From positions 22,960-86,959 of the forward strand of contig NZ_JAGFWR010000026.1 of assembly GCF_017599305.1 (NCBI RefSeq): a DNA stretch of 64,000 bases, in the 5' to 3' direction. A program made the translations under genes and the position numbers. Positions 18,884 to 27,607 of the stretch are shown piece after piece. The notes below the pieces were generated by a model. That model was not told the DNA's origin. It did no database searches and worked only from the letters and a program-made list of their open reading frames with translations. Source of the stretch: Micromonospora antibiotica (GTDB taxonomy: Bacteria > Actinomycetota > Actinomycetes > Mycobacteriales > Micromonosporaceae). The number at the start of each line of letters is the position of its first letter. Positions within the stretch are counted from its first letter, which is position 1.

Positions 18884-19618
18884 TTACCAGCGGGGGAGGC
18901 GGGTGGAGAGGACGGAGAGGGCGGCCACGCCGGCGGTGGAGGTACGCAGGACCGAGGGGCCCAACCGGACCGGGCGGGCACCGGCCTCGGTGAAGGCGGT
19001 CAACTCGGTCGGGGCGATGCCGCCCTCGGGGCCGACCACGAGGATGATCTCGCCGGTGGTCGGCAGCTCGACCGTGGTCAGCCGCTCCTCGGCCTCCTCG
19101 TGCAGGACGAACGCCGCGCCGGCCCCGGCGATCCGGCGGGCCACCGTGGCGGTGGACTCGTCCGGTGCTCCCGCCACCACCGGCAACCAGGCACGACGGG
19201 CCTGTTTGGCCGCCTCCCGGGCGGTCGCAGCCCACTTCTCCCTGGCCCGTACGCCCCGGTCACCGCGCCACTGCACCACCGAGCGGGACGCCGCCCAGGG
19301 CACGATCTCGTCCACCCCGACCTCGGTCATCGCCTGCACGGCGAGTTCACCCCGGTCGCCCTTGGCGATGCCCTGCACCACGACCAGCCGGGGGACGTCC
19401 GCGTCCACGTACCCCCGGGAGGTGACGGTGAGGTCCAGGGTGCCCCGGCCGACGGCGGTGACCACGGCGGTGGCGGTGCCACCCCGACCGTCGGCGAGCA
19501 GCAGCTCCTCGCCGACGCGCAGCCGTTGCACGGTGGCGGCGTGGTGCCCCTCGGGGCCGTCCAGGGTGAGCTGGTCGGCAGGGGGCAGCGACTCGACCAG
19601 GAACAGCGGCGCGGACAC
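18884..19618 (-). CDS. rsmE: 16S rRNA (uracil(1498)-N(3))-methyltransferase
   Basis: A 244-residue SPOUT methyltransferase that modifies U1498 of 16S rRNA with S-adenosylmethionine. The N-terminal PUA-like part has GHHAATVQRLRVGEELLLADG. The C-terminal knot has EIVPWAASRSVVQW, ILVVGPEGGIAPTEL and LGPSVLRTSTAGVAAL. Start GTG 19618 was chosen because a TAGCCT box ends seven bases upstream; the longer frame upstream is repeat-derived Pro/Ala/Arg sequence. Confidence 0.95.
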   Translation of the reverse strand: MSAPLFLVESLPPADQLTLDGPEGHHAATVQRLRVGEELLLADGRGGTATAVVTAVGRGTLDLTVTSRGYVDADVPRLVVVQGIAKGDRGELAVQAMTEVGVDEIVPWAASRSVVQWRGDRGVRAREKWAATAREAAKQARRAWLPVVAGAPDESTATVARRIAGAGAAFVLHEEAEERLTTVELPTTGEIILVVGPEGGIAPTELTAFTEAGARPVRLGPSVLRTSTAGVAALSVLSTRLPRW

Positions 19619-19625
19619 GCCGATC

Positions 19626-19631
19626 AGGCTA
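19626..19631 (-). promoter_or_regulatory. -10 box for rsmE (leaderless)
   Basis: TAGCCT on the minus strand, seven bases (GATCGGC), then GTG at 19618. Confidence 0.5.
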
Positions 19632-19645
19632 ACCGGCCCGGCCCC

Positions 19646-19820
19646 CACCGCCCCGGACCGGGCCGCCCGACAGACCGCCGCCCCGGACCGGGCCGCCCCG
19701 CACACCACCGCCCCGGAGCAAACCGCCGGACACACCACCGCCCCGGATCAGAACCGCCCCGGGTCAGAACCGTGGGTCAGAAACCGCCCCGAGTCAGAAC
19801 CGTGGGTCAGAACCGCTCCG
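19646..19820. repeat. degenerate tandem repeats between dnaJ and rsmE
   Basis: ACCGCCCCGGACCGGGCCGC-type units repeat at about 30-bp spacing. They are followed by two copies of a unit containing GTCAGAACCGTGGGTCAGAA. The repeats make up most of the 276-nt gap, in which no gene is supported. Confidence 0.7.
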
Positions 19821-19894
19821 GGGTAGGACCGCCACACCCGAGCTGACCAGGGCACCGCTGACGGGGGTCCGAACCAGCCCGGGGCCGGCCCGGG

Positions 19895-21040
19895 TCAGGC
19901 GTGGCCGTTGAAGGCGTCGCGCATCCGGGAGAAGAAGCCGCCCTGCTTGCTCAGCTCGGCGACCTCCTCGCCCCGGGTCTTGGCGAAGTCCCGCAGCATC
20001 TTCTCCTGGTCGGCGTCGAGCTTGGTGGGGGTACGCACGTCGAGGTGGACGTAGAGGTCACCCCGGCCGGTGCCCCGCAGGTGCGGTACGCCCCGGGCGC
20101 GCAGCCGCAGCGTGCTGCCCGGCTGGGTGCCGGCCTTGACGTCGACCGTCTCCTCGCTGTCAAGCGTCTTGATGGTCAGTCGGGTGCCCAGCGCGGCGGC
20201 CGTCATCGGGACGGTGACCCGGCAGTGCAGGTCGTCGCCCTTGCGGGAGTAGACGTCGTGCGGGCGCTCGTGGATCTCGACGTAGAGGTCACCGGCGGTG
20301 CCGCCGCCCGGGCCGACCTCACCCTGCTGGGCGAGCCGGATCCGCATGCCGTCCTCGACCCCGGCGGGGATCTTGACGGTCAGCGAGCGGCGGGTCCGCA
20401 CCCGGCCGTCGCCGGCACAGGTCGGGCAGGGGTGCGGGATGGTGGTGCCGTAGCCCTGGCAGACGGTGCACGGGCGGGCCGACACCACCTGGCCGAGGAA
20501 GGTCCGCTGCACCGACTGCACCTCGCCCCGGCCCCCGCACGCCTCGCACGTCGCCAGGTGGGTGCCGGCTGCGGTGCCCGCCCCGGAGCAGGTGGTGCAG
20601 AGCACTGCGGTGTCGACGGTGATCGGGGCCTCGACGCCGAAGGCGGTCTCGTGCAGGTCCAGTTCCAGCCGCAGGATCGCGTCGGCTCCGGGGCGGGTAC
20701 GCGGGCGCGGACCGCGCGCCCCACCGGCCGCACCACCGAAGAAGGCGTCCATGATGTCCTGGAAGCCGACGAACGGGCCGGCCCCGCCGGGGCCGCCCGG
20801 GCCACCGGCGCCCCCGCCGCCCGGGGCGAGCGGGTCGCCGCCCAGGTCGACGATCTGCCGCTTCCGGTCGTCCGAGAGGACCTCGTACGCGGCGTTGATG
20901 TCCTTGAACTTCTCCTGTGCCTCCGGGTCCGGATTGACGTCCGGGTGGAACTGCCGCGCCAGCTTGCGGTAGGCGCGCTTGATCTCGTCATCGGAGGCTT
21001 CCCGGCCGACGCCGAGAATGCCGTAGTAGTCCCTGGCCAC
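19895..21040 (-). CDS. dnaJ: chaperone DnaJ (DnaJ2)
   Basis: 381 residues. The J domain has the HPD motif in QFHPDVNPDPEAQEKF, a Gly-rich linker follows, and four zinc-finger repeats are seen (CTTCSGAG, CEACGGRG, CTVCQGYG, CPTCAGDG). Substrate-binding C-terminal domains complete it. It works with DnaK in protein folding and should be co-transcribed with hrcA just upstream, under CIRCE control. The start is taken as GTG 21040 (ARDYYGILGV); an ATG at 21058 would add six residues. Confidence 0.96.
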   Translation of the reverse strand: MARDYYGILGVGREASDDEIKRAYRKLARQFHPDVNPDPEAQEKFKDINAAYEVLSDDRKRQIVDLGGDPLAPGGGGAGGPGGPGGAGPFVGFQDIMDAFFGGAAGGARGPRPRTRPGADAILRLELDLHETAFGVEAPITVDTAVLCTTCSGAGTAAGTHLATCEACGGRGEVQSVQRTFLGQVVSARPCTVCQGYGTTIPHPCPTCAGDGRVRTRRSLTVKIPAGVEDGMRIRLAQQGEVGPGGGTAGDLYVEIHERPHDVYSRKGDDLHCRVTVPMTAAALGTRLTIKTLDSEETVDVKAGTQPGSTLRLRARGVPHLRGTGRGDLYVHLDVRTPTKLDADQEKMLRDFAKTRGEEVAELSKQGGFFSRMRDAFNGHA

Positions 21041-21113
21041 TGCGTTCCGTGTCCTCATGTTCGTCTCGCGTTGCGCCGGTCGGCGGCCGGAGCCGGCCGT
21101 CGGCCCTGACTGG

Positions 21114-22136
21114 TCAGTTCTGGGCCAGCAGCTCGCCCACGTAGCGTGCCACGGCCCGCACCGTGGCGATGGTGCCGGGGTAGTCCATCCGGGTCGGGCC
21201 GAGTACGCCCAGCCCACCGACGATGGTGCTGCCGGGGCCGTACCCGGTGCTGACCACCGAGGCGGCCCGCAGGTTGTCGACCTCGTTCTCGTCGCCGATC
21301 AGCACCCGGGTGGTGCTCGGTTCGGCCTCGCCGATCAGCTTGAGCAGGACGACCTCCTCTTCGAGCGCCTCCAGGATGGGTCGCAGCGAACCCTGGAAGT
21401 CGAGCAGGCCGCCCCGGGTGAGGTTGGCGGTGCCGGCGAGCGCCAACCGCTCCTCGGTACGCTCGACGAGGGTCTCCAGCAGCACGGTGGACAGGGTGGT
21501 CATGGCCCCGCGCAGGTGCGGCGCGGACTCCTCGACCAGCGCCTGGACCAGCGGTGGGGTGTCGGACAACCGACTGCCGACCAGTTTCTCGTTGACCAGC
21601 CGGCGCAGGTCGGTGACGTCGTCGGCGGGGACCGGCGTGGGCAGTTCGACCAGCCGCTGCTCGACCCGCCCGGTGTCGGCGATCATGACCAGCATCAGCC
21701 GGGTGGTGGAGATCGGCACCAGCTCCAGGTGCCGCACCGACGACCGGGCCAGCGACGGGTACTGCACGACGGCGACCTGCCGGGTGAGCTGCGCCAGCAG
21801 CCGTACGGTGCGGTGCACCACGTCGTCGAGGTCGACCGCGCCGACCAGGAACCGCTCGATGGCCCGACGCTCGGCGGGGCTGAGCGGTTTGACCCGGGAG
21901 AGCCGGTCGACGAAGAGGCGGTAGCCCCGGTCGGTGGGCACCCGGCCGGCGCTGGTGTGCGGCTGCCGGATGTAGCCTTCCTCCTCCAGCACCGCCATGT
22001 CGTTACGGACGGTCGCCGGGGAGACCCCGAGCTGGTGCCGCTCGACGAGCGTCTTGCTGCCGACGGGCTCCTGCGTGGCGACGTAGTCCTCGACGATCGC
22101 CCGCAGCACGGCGAGTTTGCGGTCGTCGAGACCCAT
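21114..22136 (-). CDS. hrcA: heat-inducible transcription repressor HrcA
   Basis: 340 residues. The N-terminal winged helix (LGVSPATVRNDMAVLEEEGYI) binds CIRCE, and the C-terminal GAF-like domain has LVPISTTRLMLVMIADTG. AGGAGGTGGGAG before the ATG sets the start, discarding a 20-residue extension. A CIRCE operator lies 54 nt upstream, so it represses its own hrcA-dnaJ operon, relieved by heat through GroEL titration in known systems. Confidence 0.97.
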   Translation of the reverse strand: MGLDDRKLAVLRAIVEDYVATQEPVGSKTLVERHQLGVSPATVRNDMAVLEEEGYIRQPHTSAGRVPTDRGYRLFVDRLSRVKPLSPAERRAIERFLVGAVDLDDVVHRTVRLLAQLTRQVAVVQYPSLARSSVRHLELVPISTTRLMLVMIADTGRVEQRLVELPTPVPADDVTDLRRLVNEKLVGSRLSDTPPLVQALVEESAPHLRGAMTTLSTVLLETLVERTEERLALAGTANLTRGGLLDFQGSLRPILEALEEEVVLLKLIGEAEPSTTRVLIGDENEVDNLRAASVVSTGYGPGSTIVGGLGVLGPTRMDYPGTIATVRAVARYVGELLAQN

Positions 22137-22189
22137 CTCCCACCTCCTGTCGCACGGCGACCGGACTTCTGACGCGTCCGGCGAGCGCT

Positions 22190-22216
22190 CTGGCACTCGA
22201 CTGTAGCGAGTGCCAG
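22190..22216. promoter_or_regulatory. CIRCE operator (HrcA binding site)
   Basis: CTGGCACTC, nine bases, GAGTGCCAG: a perfect inverted repeat matching CIRCE (GCACTC-N9-GAGTGC core). It is 54 nt before the hrcA start. The divergent DUF4870 gene begins 157 nt to the other side, so the site is less likely to affect it. Confidence 0.93.
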
Positions 22217-22359
22217 TCTACGACGGCAGTACCGCCGCTGCGTTGATCAACGACGGACCGTCGGTGCGACCGCCCCGGTGGGTTGCCGGCGTGGCCGCTG
22301 ACCGAATGTCGAGGCCAACCTCACCAGTGTCGCTCTGGTGCACCCTTGCCGGCAGCCCC

Positions 22360-22365
22360 TACCGT
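22360..22365 (+). promoter_or_regulatory. -10 box for the DUF4870 gene (leaderless)
   Basis: TACCGT, seven bases, then ATG at 22373; no ribosome-binding site. Confidence 0.45.
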
Positions 22366-22372
22366 GACGGGC

Positions 22373-22993
22373 ATGACTGAACCACCTCGCCCGCCCGGCG
22401 CGGGGGACGGCTACCCGCCGGACCCGAACGCTGGCCAGGGCTCGCCATATGAGCCGCCCACCGCACCACTGTCCGGGGCACCGGGTGCAGGCGGGTATCC
22501 CCCGCCCGGCGGGTATCCGCCGCCCACCGGTGACCAGCCGCCGTCGGGGGGCTACGACCCGTCGGGGGGCTACGGCCCGCCCGGTGGCTACCCGCCGGCC
22601 GGTGGCGGATATCCGACCGCCGGCGCGTACGGCGCCCCGACCGGTGGATACGCCAACAGCGAGGACAAGACCTGGGCGCTGGTCGCGCACTTCGGCGGGG
22701 CCGCCGGCGCGCTGATCAGCCTCGGCCCGCTCGGCTTCGTCGCCCCGCTGATCGCCTACCTGGTACGCGGTCAGCAGTCGCCGGCCGTCCGGGCGCAGGC
22801 GTTGGCCGCGCTGAACTTCCAGATCCTCTGGTCGATCATCGCGTTCGTGCTGCTCTTCGTGAGCTGGTGCCTGCTCTTCCTGCCCAGCATCGCGGTCGTG
22901 GTGATCCAGATCCTGTTTGGGATCATCGCCGGCATGAAGGCCAACGAGGGTCAGGCCTACCGCTACCCGATGTCCACCAGTTTCATCAAGTGA
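22373..22993 (+). CDS. DUF4870 family membrane protein with Pro/Gly/Tyr-rich N-terminus
   Basis: 206 residues. The first 95 are low-complexity repeats of GGYPPP/GGYDPS type. Residues 100-206 form the DUF4870 membrane unit: KTWALVAHFGGAAGALIS, FVAPLIAYLVRG, a central ALNFQILWSIIAFVLLF and a last helix VVVIQILFGIIAGMKANEGQ. Function unknown; homologues are common small membrane proteins in actinobacteria. Monocistronic. Confidence 0.88.
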   Translation: MTEPPRPPGAGDGYPPDPNAGQGSPYEPPTAPLSGAPGAGGYPPPGGYPPPTGDQPPSGGYDPSGGYGPPGGYPPAGGGYPTAGAYGAPTGGYANSEDKTWALVAHFGGAAGALISLGPLGFVAPLIAYLVRGQQSPAVRAQALAALNFQILWSIIAFVLLFVSWCLLFLPSIAVVVIQILFGIIAGMKANEGQAYRYPMSTSFIK

Positions 22994-23084
22994 ACCCCGG
23001 CCGGCCGCTCCCCCGGCCGGTCGGGCACCACCGCCGGCCCCGGCCCGCCCCGCTGCGGTGCGCGGCGGGCCGGCGGGACCACGC

Positions 23085-24308
23085 TCACGGCAGCAGGTCG
23101 CGGACCACCGCGTCGGCCAGCAGCCGGCCCCGCAGGGTGAGCACCGCCCGCCCCTGCGGGTAGGCCACCGGATCCAGCAGCCCGTCGGCGAGCGCGCGGG
23201 CGGCGGCGGCCCGGCCCGCGTCGTCCAGCACGTCCAGCGGCAGCCCGGAGGCGAGCCGGAGCCGCAGCATCACGTCCTCCATGTGCGCCTCGGCCGGGGT
23301 GAGGATCTCCCGGGCCAGGCCGGGCGAGTGCCCGGCGGCGAGCCGTTGCGCGTACGCGCTGGGGTGTTTGACGTTCCACCAGCGCACCCCACCGACGTGG
23401 CTGTGCGCCCCCGGGCCGAGGCCCCACCAGTCGGCCCCGGTCCAGTAGAGCAGGTTGTGCCGGCACCGGGCCGCCTCGCTGCGGGCCCAGTTGGAGACCT
23501 CATACCAGGAGAACCCGGCCGCGTCGAGGGCGGCCTCCGCCGCCAGGTAACGGTCGGCCGCCACGTCGTCGGAGGGGTACGGCAGCTCGCCGCGCCGCAT
23601 CCGGGCCGCCAACCGGGTGCCGTCCTCCACGATCAGGGCGTACGCGCTGACGTGGTCGACCCCGGCGGCGACGACCTGGTCCAGTGAGGCGGCGAAGTCC
23701 TCGGCGCGCTCCCCCGGCGTGCCGTAGATCAGGTCCAGGTTGACGTGGTCGAACCCGGCGTCGCGGGCCTCCCGGGCGGCCTCGGCGGCCCGGCCGGGGC
23801 GGTGGGTACGGTCGAGGACCGCCAGCACCCCGGCGGCGGCGGACTGCATGCCCAGCGAGATTCGGGTGTAGCCGGCGGCCCGCAGGGTCTTCAGCGACTG
23901 CGGGGTGACCGACTCGGGGTTGGCCTCGGTGGTCACCTCGGCGTCGGCGGCCAGGCCCCAGGTGCGGTCGATGCCGTCCAGCAGGCGGGCCAGGTCGTCG
24001 GCGGGTAGCAGGGTGGGGGTGCCGCCGCCGACGAAGACCGTGTCGACCCTCGGTGGCGGGGCGTCGCCGAGCACCCTGGCGGCGAGCGCCAGCTCGGCGA
24101 GCACGGTGTCGGCGTACGACGCCCGGCTGACGCCTGCGCCCAGCTCGGCGGCGGTGTAGGTGTTGAAGTCGCAGTAGCCGCAGCGGCTGGCGCAGAACGG
24201 TACGTGCAGGTAGACGCCGAAACCGCGCGCGCCGACCTCCCGCAGGGCGGTGGTGGGCAGCGCGCCGTCGACGGGAACGGTCTCACCATCTGGAAGGACG
24301 CCGGGCAT
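23085..24308 (-). CDS. hemW: HemW-type radical SAM protein (coproporphyrinogen III oxidase-like)
   Basis: 407 residues. The radical-SAM cluster motif CASRCGYCDFNTY is near residue 36, followed by FVGGGTPTLLP, EANPESVT, ISLGMQSAAAGVL and NLDLIYGTPGE, with a C-terminal HemN-like domain. The CxxxCxxC-then-Asp pattern is that of HemW, a haem chaperone, not true HemN. Start ATG 24308; a GTG two codons earlier is possible. It is divergent from the enoyl-CoA hydratase gene with a 19-nt gap, so the two promoters overlap the start regions. Confidence 0.92.
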   Translation of the reverse strand: MPGVLPDGETVPVDGALPTTALREVGARGFGVYLHVPFCASRCGYCDFNTYTAAELGAGVSRASYADTVLAELALAARVLGDAPPPRVDTVFVGGGTPTLLPADDLARLLDGIDRTWGLAADAEVTTEANPESVTPQSLKTLRAAGYTRISLGMQSAAAGVLAVLDRTHRPGRAAEAAREARDAGFDHVNLDLIYGTPGERAEDFAASLDQVVAAGVDHVSAYALIVEDGTRLAARMRRGELPYPSDDVAADRYLAAEAALDAAGFSWYEVSNWARSEAARCRHNLLYWTGADWWGLGPGAHSHVGGVRWWNVKHPSAYAQRLAAGHSPGLAREILTPAEAHMEDVMLRLRLASGLPLDVLDDAGRAAAARALADGLLDPVAYPQGRAVLTLRGRLLADAVVRDLLP

Positions 24309-24314
24309 GGCCAC

Positions 24315-24320
24315 TAGTGT
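24315..24320 (+). promoter_or_regulatory. -10 box for the enoyl-CoA hydratase gene (leaderless)
   Basis: TAGTGT, seven bases, ATG at 24328. It lies inside the 19-nt gap between divergent genes. Confidence 0.45.
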
Positions 24321-24327
24321 GCCCGGC

Positions 24328-25110
24328 ATGACCTCTCCCGACCGACTCGTGCGGGTCGCCACGGCCCGTGGGGTGACCACGCTCACCCTGGACAGCCCGC
24401 ACAACCGCAACGCGCTGTCCACGGCGCTGATGACCGAGCTGCTGGCCGGGATCGCCGCGGCGGTCGCCGACGACGCGGTCCGGGTGGTCGTGCTGGACCA
24501 CACCGGCCCGGTCTTCTGCTCCGGGGCGGACCTGAAGGAGACGGCGGCGGCGTACGCCAGCGGGTCGGTGCCGGCCGGGATGCTCGGTGACGTGCTGGTG
24601 GCGGTGCGGGAGTGCCCGAAGCCGGTGCTGGCGAAGGTGGCCGGGCCGGCGCGGGCCGGCGGTCTGGGCCTGATCGCGGCGGCGGACCTGGCGGTCTGCG
24701 CGCAGGAGGCGACGTTCGCCTTCACCGAGGTGCGGATCGGGGTGATCCCGGCGGTGATCTCGGCGACCGTGCTGCCCCGGCTGCATCCCCGGGCCGCTGC
24801 CGAGCTGTACCTGACCGGCGACACCTTCGAGGGTGGGCGGGCCGCCGAGGTGGGCCTGGTGACCGCCGCCGTACCGGCCGCCGAGCTGGACGCGGCGGTG
24901 GCCGGGTACTGCGCGTCGCTGGTCCGGGGGGCGCCGGGGGCGTTGGCCGGGACGAAGGAGTTGCTGCGCCGACCGCCGGCCACGGACCTGCGGGCGGAGA
25001 TCGCCGACCTGTCCGCCCGCTCCACCGGTTACTTCCTGTCGGCCGAGGGCCGCGAGGGCGTGGCGGCGTTCCGCGAGCGGCGGGACGCCGCCTGGGTACC
25101 GACGGATTGA
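24328..25110 (+). CDS. enoyl-CoA hydratase/isomerase family protein
   Basis: 260 residues of the crotonase fold. Oxyanion-hole segments are FCSGADLKE (about residue 70) and GPARAGGLGLIAAADLAV. The second is unusual in having Arg-Ala where AxGGG is typical. The Glu in FTEVRIGVIPAVIS occupies a usual catalytic position. It probably acts on a short acyl-CoA in fatty-acid or branched-chain degradation; no pathway neighbours help to narrow this. Confidence 0.88.
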   Translation: MTSPDRLVRVATARGVTTLTLDSPHNRNALSTALMTELLAGIAAAVADDAVRVVVLDHTGPVFCSGADLKETAAAYASGSVPAGMLGDVLVAVRECPKPVLAKVAGPARAGGLGLIAAADLAVCAQEATFAFTEVRIGVIPAVISATVLPRLHPRAAAELYLTGDTFEGGRAAEVGLVTAAVPAAELDAAVAGYCASLVRGAPGALAGTKELLRRPPATDLRAEIADLSARSTGYFLSAEGREGVAAFRERRDAAWVPTD

Positions 25111-25213
25111 GCTGGTTTCTTCCGGTTCCGTGCGGGAACGTGAACCGGTCGACCGACCCGGGGTCCCCGGATGACGACGTAGGCTGGCTCCGACCCTGAA
25201 ACAGGAGGTGCGG

Positions 25214-26071
25214 GTGCGGACACGGACATTCGTGGCAGCCGGTGTCGTGGTGGCGTTGTTCGCCATCGTCGGGGGCTGGGGAGTCCGTCAGTTCGACGGG
25301 GAGCTTCGGCTCCCCATCGCGGGCCGCAGTTGCACCGTTCAGGCCGACGGCACCGTGAAGCTCGACGCCGACCAGATGGCCAACGCGGCCACCATCGCCG
25401 CGATCGGCATGCAACGGCAGATGCCCGAACAGGCCGTGGTGGTCGCCCTGGCCACCGCCTACCAGGAGTCGGGGCTGCGCAACCTCACCCATGGTGACCG
25501 GGACTCGCTCGGCCTCTTCCAGCAGCGCCCCAGCCAGGGTTGGGGCACCCCGGAGCAGATCCGCGACCAGCGGTACGCGGCGACCCGGTTCTACAAGGCG
25601 TTGAAGAAGGTGCGCGGCTGGGAGCGGATGGAGGTCACCGACGCCGCCCAGGCGGTGCAGCGGTCGGCGTACCCGACGGCGTACCAGAAGTGGGCCGACG
25701 AGTCCCAGGTGCTGGCGCGGGCCCTGCTCGGCGAGGCTACCGGCGCGGTGGCCTGCACGGTGGGGCGTACCCCGGTGATGCGCGGGCAGGCGGCGGCGGC
25801 TGAGCTGACCCGTGGCCTGACCCTCGACTGGGGCCTGCCCGACGCCGGGGCGGTGGCCGAGCTGACCGACGTGACGGTGCCCGCCACGGACGTCCGCGAC
25901 GGCTGGCGGTACGCGCACTGGTTGGTCTCGCACGCCCCCGACCACGGGGTGAAACGGGTCCGCTTCGACGGTCTGGAGTGGAGCGCCGACAACGGCCGGT
26001 GGGCGAAGGTCTCCGACGGCCGGCCGACCGAGGCGAGGGTGCTGGCCGAGGTCTTCGCCGACCGCGCCTGA
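25214..26071 (+). CDS. membrane-anchored lysozyme-like domain protein
   Basis: 285 residues. One N-terminal helix (FVAAGVVVALFAIVGGWGV) anchors an exported domain. AYQESGLRNLTHGDRDSLGLFQQRPSQGW resembles the catalytic Glu region of lytic transglycosylases, read in parts: AYQESGLRNL and GLFQQRPSQGW. Homologues are often misnamed heavy-metal transporters. A peptidoglycan-related role is inferred. GTG 25214 is preferred over GTG 25208 because the latter overlaps the AGGAGG ribosome-binding site. Confidence 0.75.
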   Translation: MRTRTFVAAGVVVALFAIVGGWGVRQFDGELRLPIAGRSCTVQADGTVKLDADQMANAATIAAIGMQRQMPEQAVVVALATAYQESGLRNLTHGDRDSLGLFQQRPSQGWGTPEQIRDQRYAATRFYKALKKVRGWERMEVTDAAQAVQRSAYPTAYQKWADESQVLARALLGEATGAVACTVGRTPVMRGQAAAAELTRGLTLDWGLPDAGAVAELTDVTVPATDVRDGWRYAHWLVSHAPDHGVKRVRFDGLEWSADNGRWAKVSDGRPTEARVLAEVFADRA

Positions 26072-26092
26072 CGGGTCGACGGGCCGGTGCGG

Positions 26093-26734
26093 TCAGCCGG
26101 CGACGTTCAGCCGGCGACGCACCTTCTCCCGGGTCGATTCGGGCAGGTCGGGGACGTCGAGCAGCCGGGGCAGCAGTTCCGGTTCCAGGCTGGTGGCCCG
26201 GAACACCTCGCCGATGGTGACGCCGTGCGCCGGCCGGTCCACCACCTCGACCGGGTCGCCCGCGCCGACCTCGCCGTCGCGCAGCACCCGCAGGTACGCC
26301 CCGGGCATGGCCCGGACGGTGAACCGCTTGATCAGGTCGGGCACCCCCCAGAAGCCGGCGAAGGTCATGCACGGGGTACGCGGCTTGGTGACCTGGAGCA
26401 GCGCCGACCCGACGGCCCAGCGTTCGCCGATCACCGCGCCGGTGACGTCCACCGCCCAGGTGGTGAGGTTCTCGCCGAACCCGCCGGGGCTGATGTCGCG
26501 GCCCAGTTCGGCCGACCACCAGCCGGCGTCCTCCTGCGCGTAGGCGTAGACCGCCTGGTCGGGGCCGCCGTGTTGGGCCCGCTCACCGATGAAGTCACCG
26601 GCCACCCCGTCGGCGCGCAGCAGCACCGGGCCGTCGACCGGCCGCTTGTCGATGCCGCTGCGTCCGCTCGCGTCGCCCGCCCACTGCGCCTGCGTCACCA
26701 CGCCGAGGTTCACCGCCACCACCCTGCCCGTCAT
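26093..26734 (-). CDS. MOSC domain protein
   Basis: 213 residues of the YiiM-like MOSC family, which bind molybdenum cofactor or handle sulfur carriers. Core features: GVAGDFIGERAQHGGPDQAVYAYAQED in part (GDFIGERAQHGGPDQAVYAY), GGFGENLTT, and the conserved Cys in KPRTPCMTF. It ends with a typical 3-alpha-like tail (ESTREKVRRRLN). The start has a TACCCT box six bases upstream. Convergent with the lysozyme-like gene. Confidence 0.9.
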   Translation of the reverse strand: MTGRVVAVNLGVVTQAQWAGDASGRSGIDKRPVDGPVLLRADGVAGDFIGERAQHGGPDQAVYAYAQEDAGWWSAELGRDISPGGFGENLTTWAVDVTGAVIGERWAVGSALLQVTKPRTPCMTFAGFWGVPDLIKRFTVRAMPGAYLRVLRDGEVGAGDPVEVVDRPAHGVTIGEVFRATSLEPELLPRLLDVPDLPESTREKVRRRLNVAG

Positions 26735-26740
26735 GACCCC

Positions 26741-26746
26741 AGGGTA
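26741..26746 (-). promoter_or_regulatory. -10 box for the MOSC gene (leaderless)
   Basis: TACCCT on the minus strand, GGGGTC, then ATG at 26734. Confidence 0.5.
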
Positions 26747-26776
26747 CGGCCGGGCGCGGGTGGTCACCGTCCCGGC

Positions 26777-27607
26777 TCAGCCCTTGACCGCACCGGCGAC
26801 CAGACCGGAGACCATCCGGCGCTGCACCAGCAGGAAGAAGACGATCACGGGCAGGGTGAACAGGGTGGACGCGGCCATCACCGACCCCCAGGCGGTGTCG
26901 TCGCGGCCGAAGAAGAACGTCATCGCCACCGGCAGGGTGTAACGGCTCTGGTCGTTGACGAAGGTCAGCGCGAAGATCAGCTCGTTCCAGGCGGTGATGA
27001 AGGAGAAGATGCTGGTCGCCACCAGGCCCGGCGCGACCAGTGGGAAGAGGACCTTCCGGAAGATCTGCGACCGGCTCGCCCCGTCGATGGCGGCGGCCTC
27101 CTCCAGCTCCTTGGGCACCGCCGCGACGAAGCCGCGCAGCATCCACACCGCGAACGGCAGGGAGAAGCCCAGGTAGGTCAGGATCAGGCTGGGCAGGGTG
27201 TTGTAGAGGCCGAGCCGCTGGATCATCAGGAACAGCGGGATGACCAGCGCCTCCAGCGGGATCATCTGCACCACCAGCAGCAAGATCAGGAAGGTGGTCC
27301 GCAGCCGGAACCGGAACCGGGCCACCGCCGTCGCGGCCAGCAGCGCCACCAGGCCACTCAGCACGACCGTGCTGACGGCCACCAGCACGCTGTTGAACAG
27401 GAAGTCGCCGAAGGTCACGCCGGGGATCAGGTTGCCGGTGAGGATCTCCCGGTAGTGCTCCAGGGTGGGGTGTGCCGGCACCGGCCGGGGGGTGGCCGAG
27501 AAGATCTCCCGGTTGGGCTTCAGCGAGGTGGCGACCATCCAGTAGACCGGGAAGACGGCGAAGAGCGCCACCAGCAGGCCCGCACCGTTGAGGGCGACCT
27601 TCTTCAC
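26777..27607 (-). CDS. carbohydrate ABC transporter permease, MalG/LacG type
   Basis: 276 residues, six predicted helices, with the EAA loop ELEEAAAIDGASRSQIFRKV that docks on the ATPase. It is the second permease of a CUT1-family sugar importer. The GTG start overlaps the upstream permease stop by four bases. It ends the operon: no ATPase or glycosidase gene follows, so the importer probably uses a shared MsiK-like ATPase encoded elsewhere. Confidence 0.94.
   Translation of the reverse strand: MKKVALNGAGLLVALFAVFPVYWMVATSLKPNREIFSATPRPVPAHPTLEHYREILTGNLIPGVTFGDFLFNSVLVAVSTVVLSGLVALLAATAVARFRFRLRTTFLILLLVVQMIPLEALVIPLFLMIQRLGLYNTLPSLILTYLGFSLPFAVWMLRGFVAAVPKELEEAAAIDGASRSQIFRKVLFPLVAPGLVATSIFSFITAWNELIFALTFVNDQSRYTLPVAMTFFFGRDDTAWGSVMAASTLFTLPVIVFFLLVQRRMVSGLVAGAVKG

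Noticed and set aside
25214..26071. Heavy metal transporter, as homologues are often named
   Set aside because: Only one N-terminal helix and a lysozyme-like Glu motif; no transporter features or metal sites.
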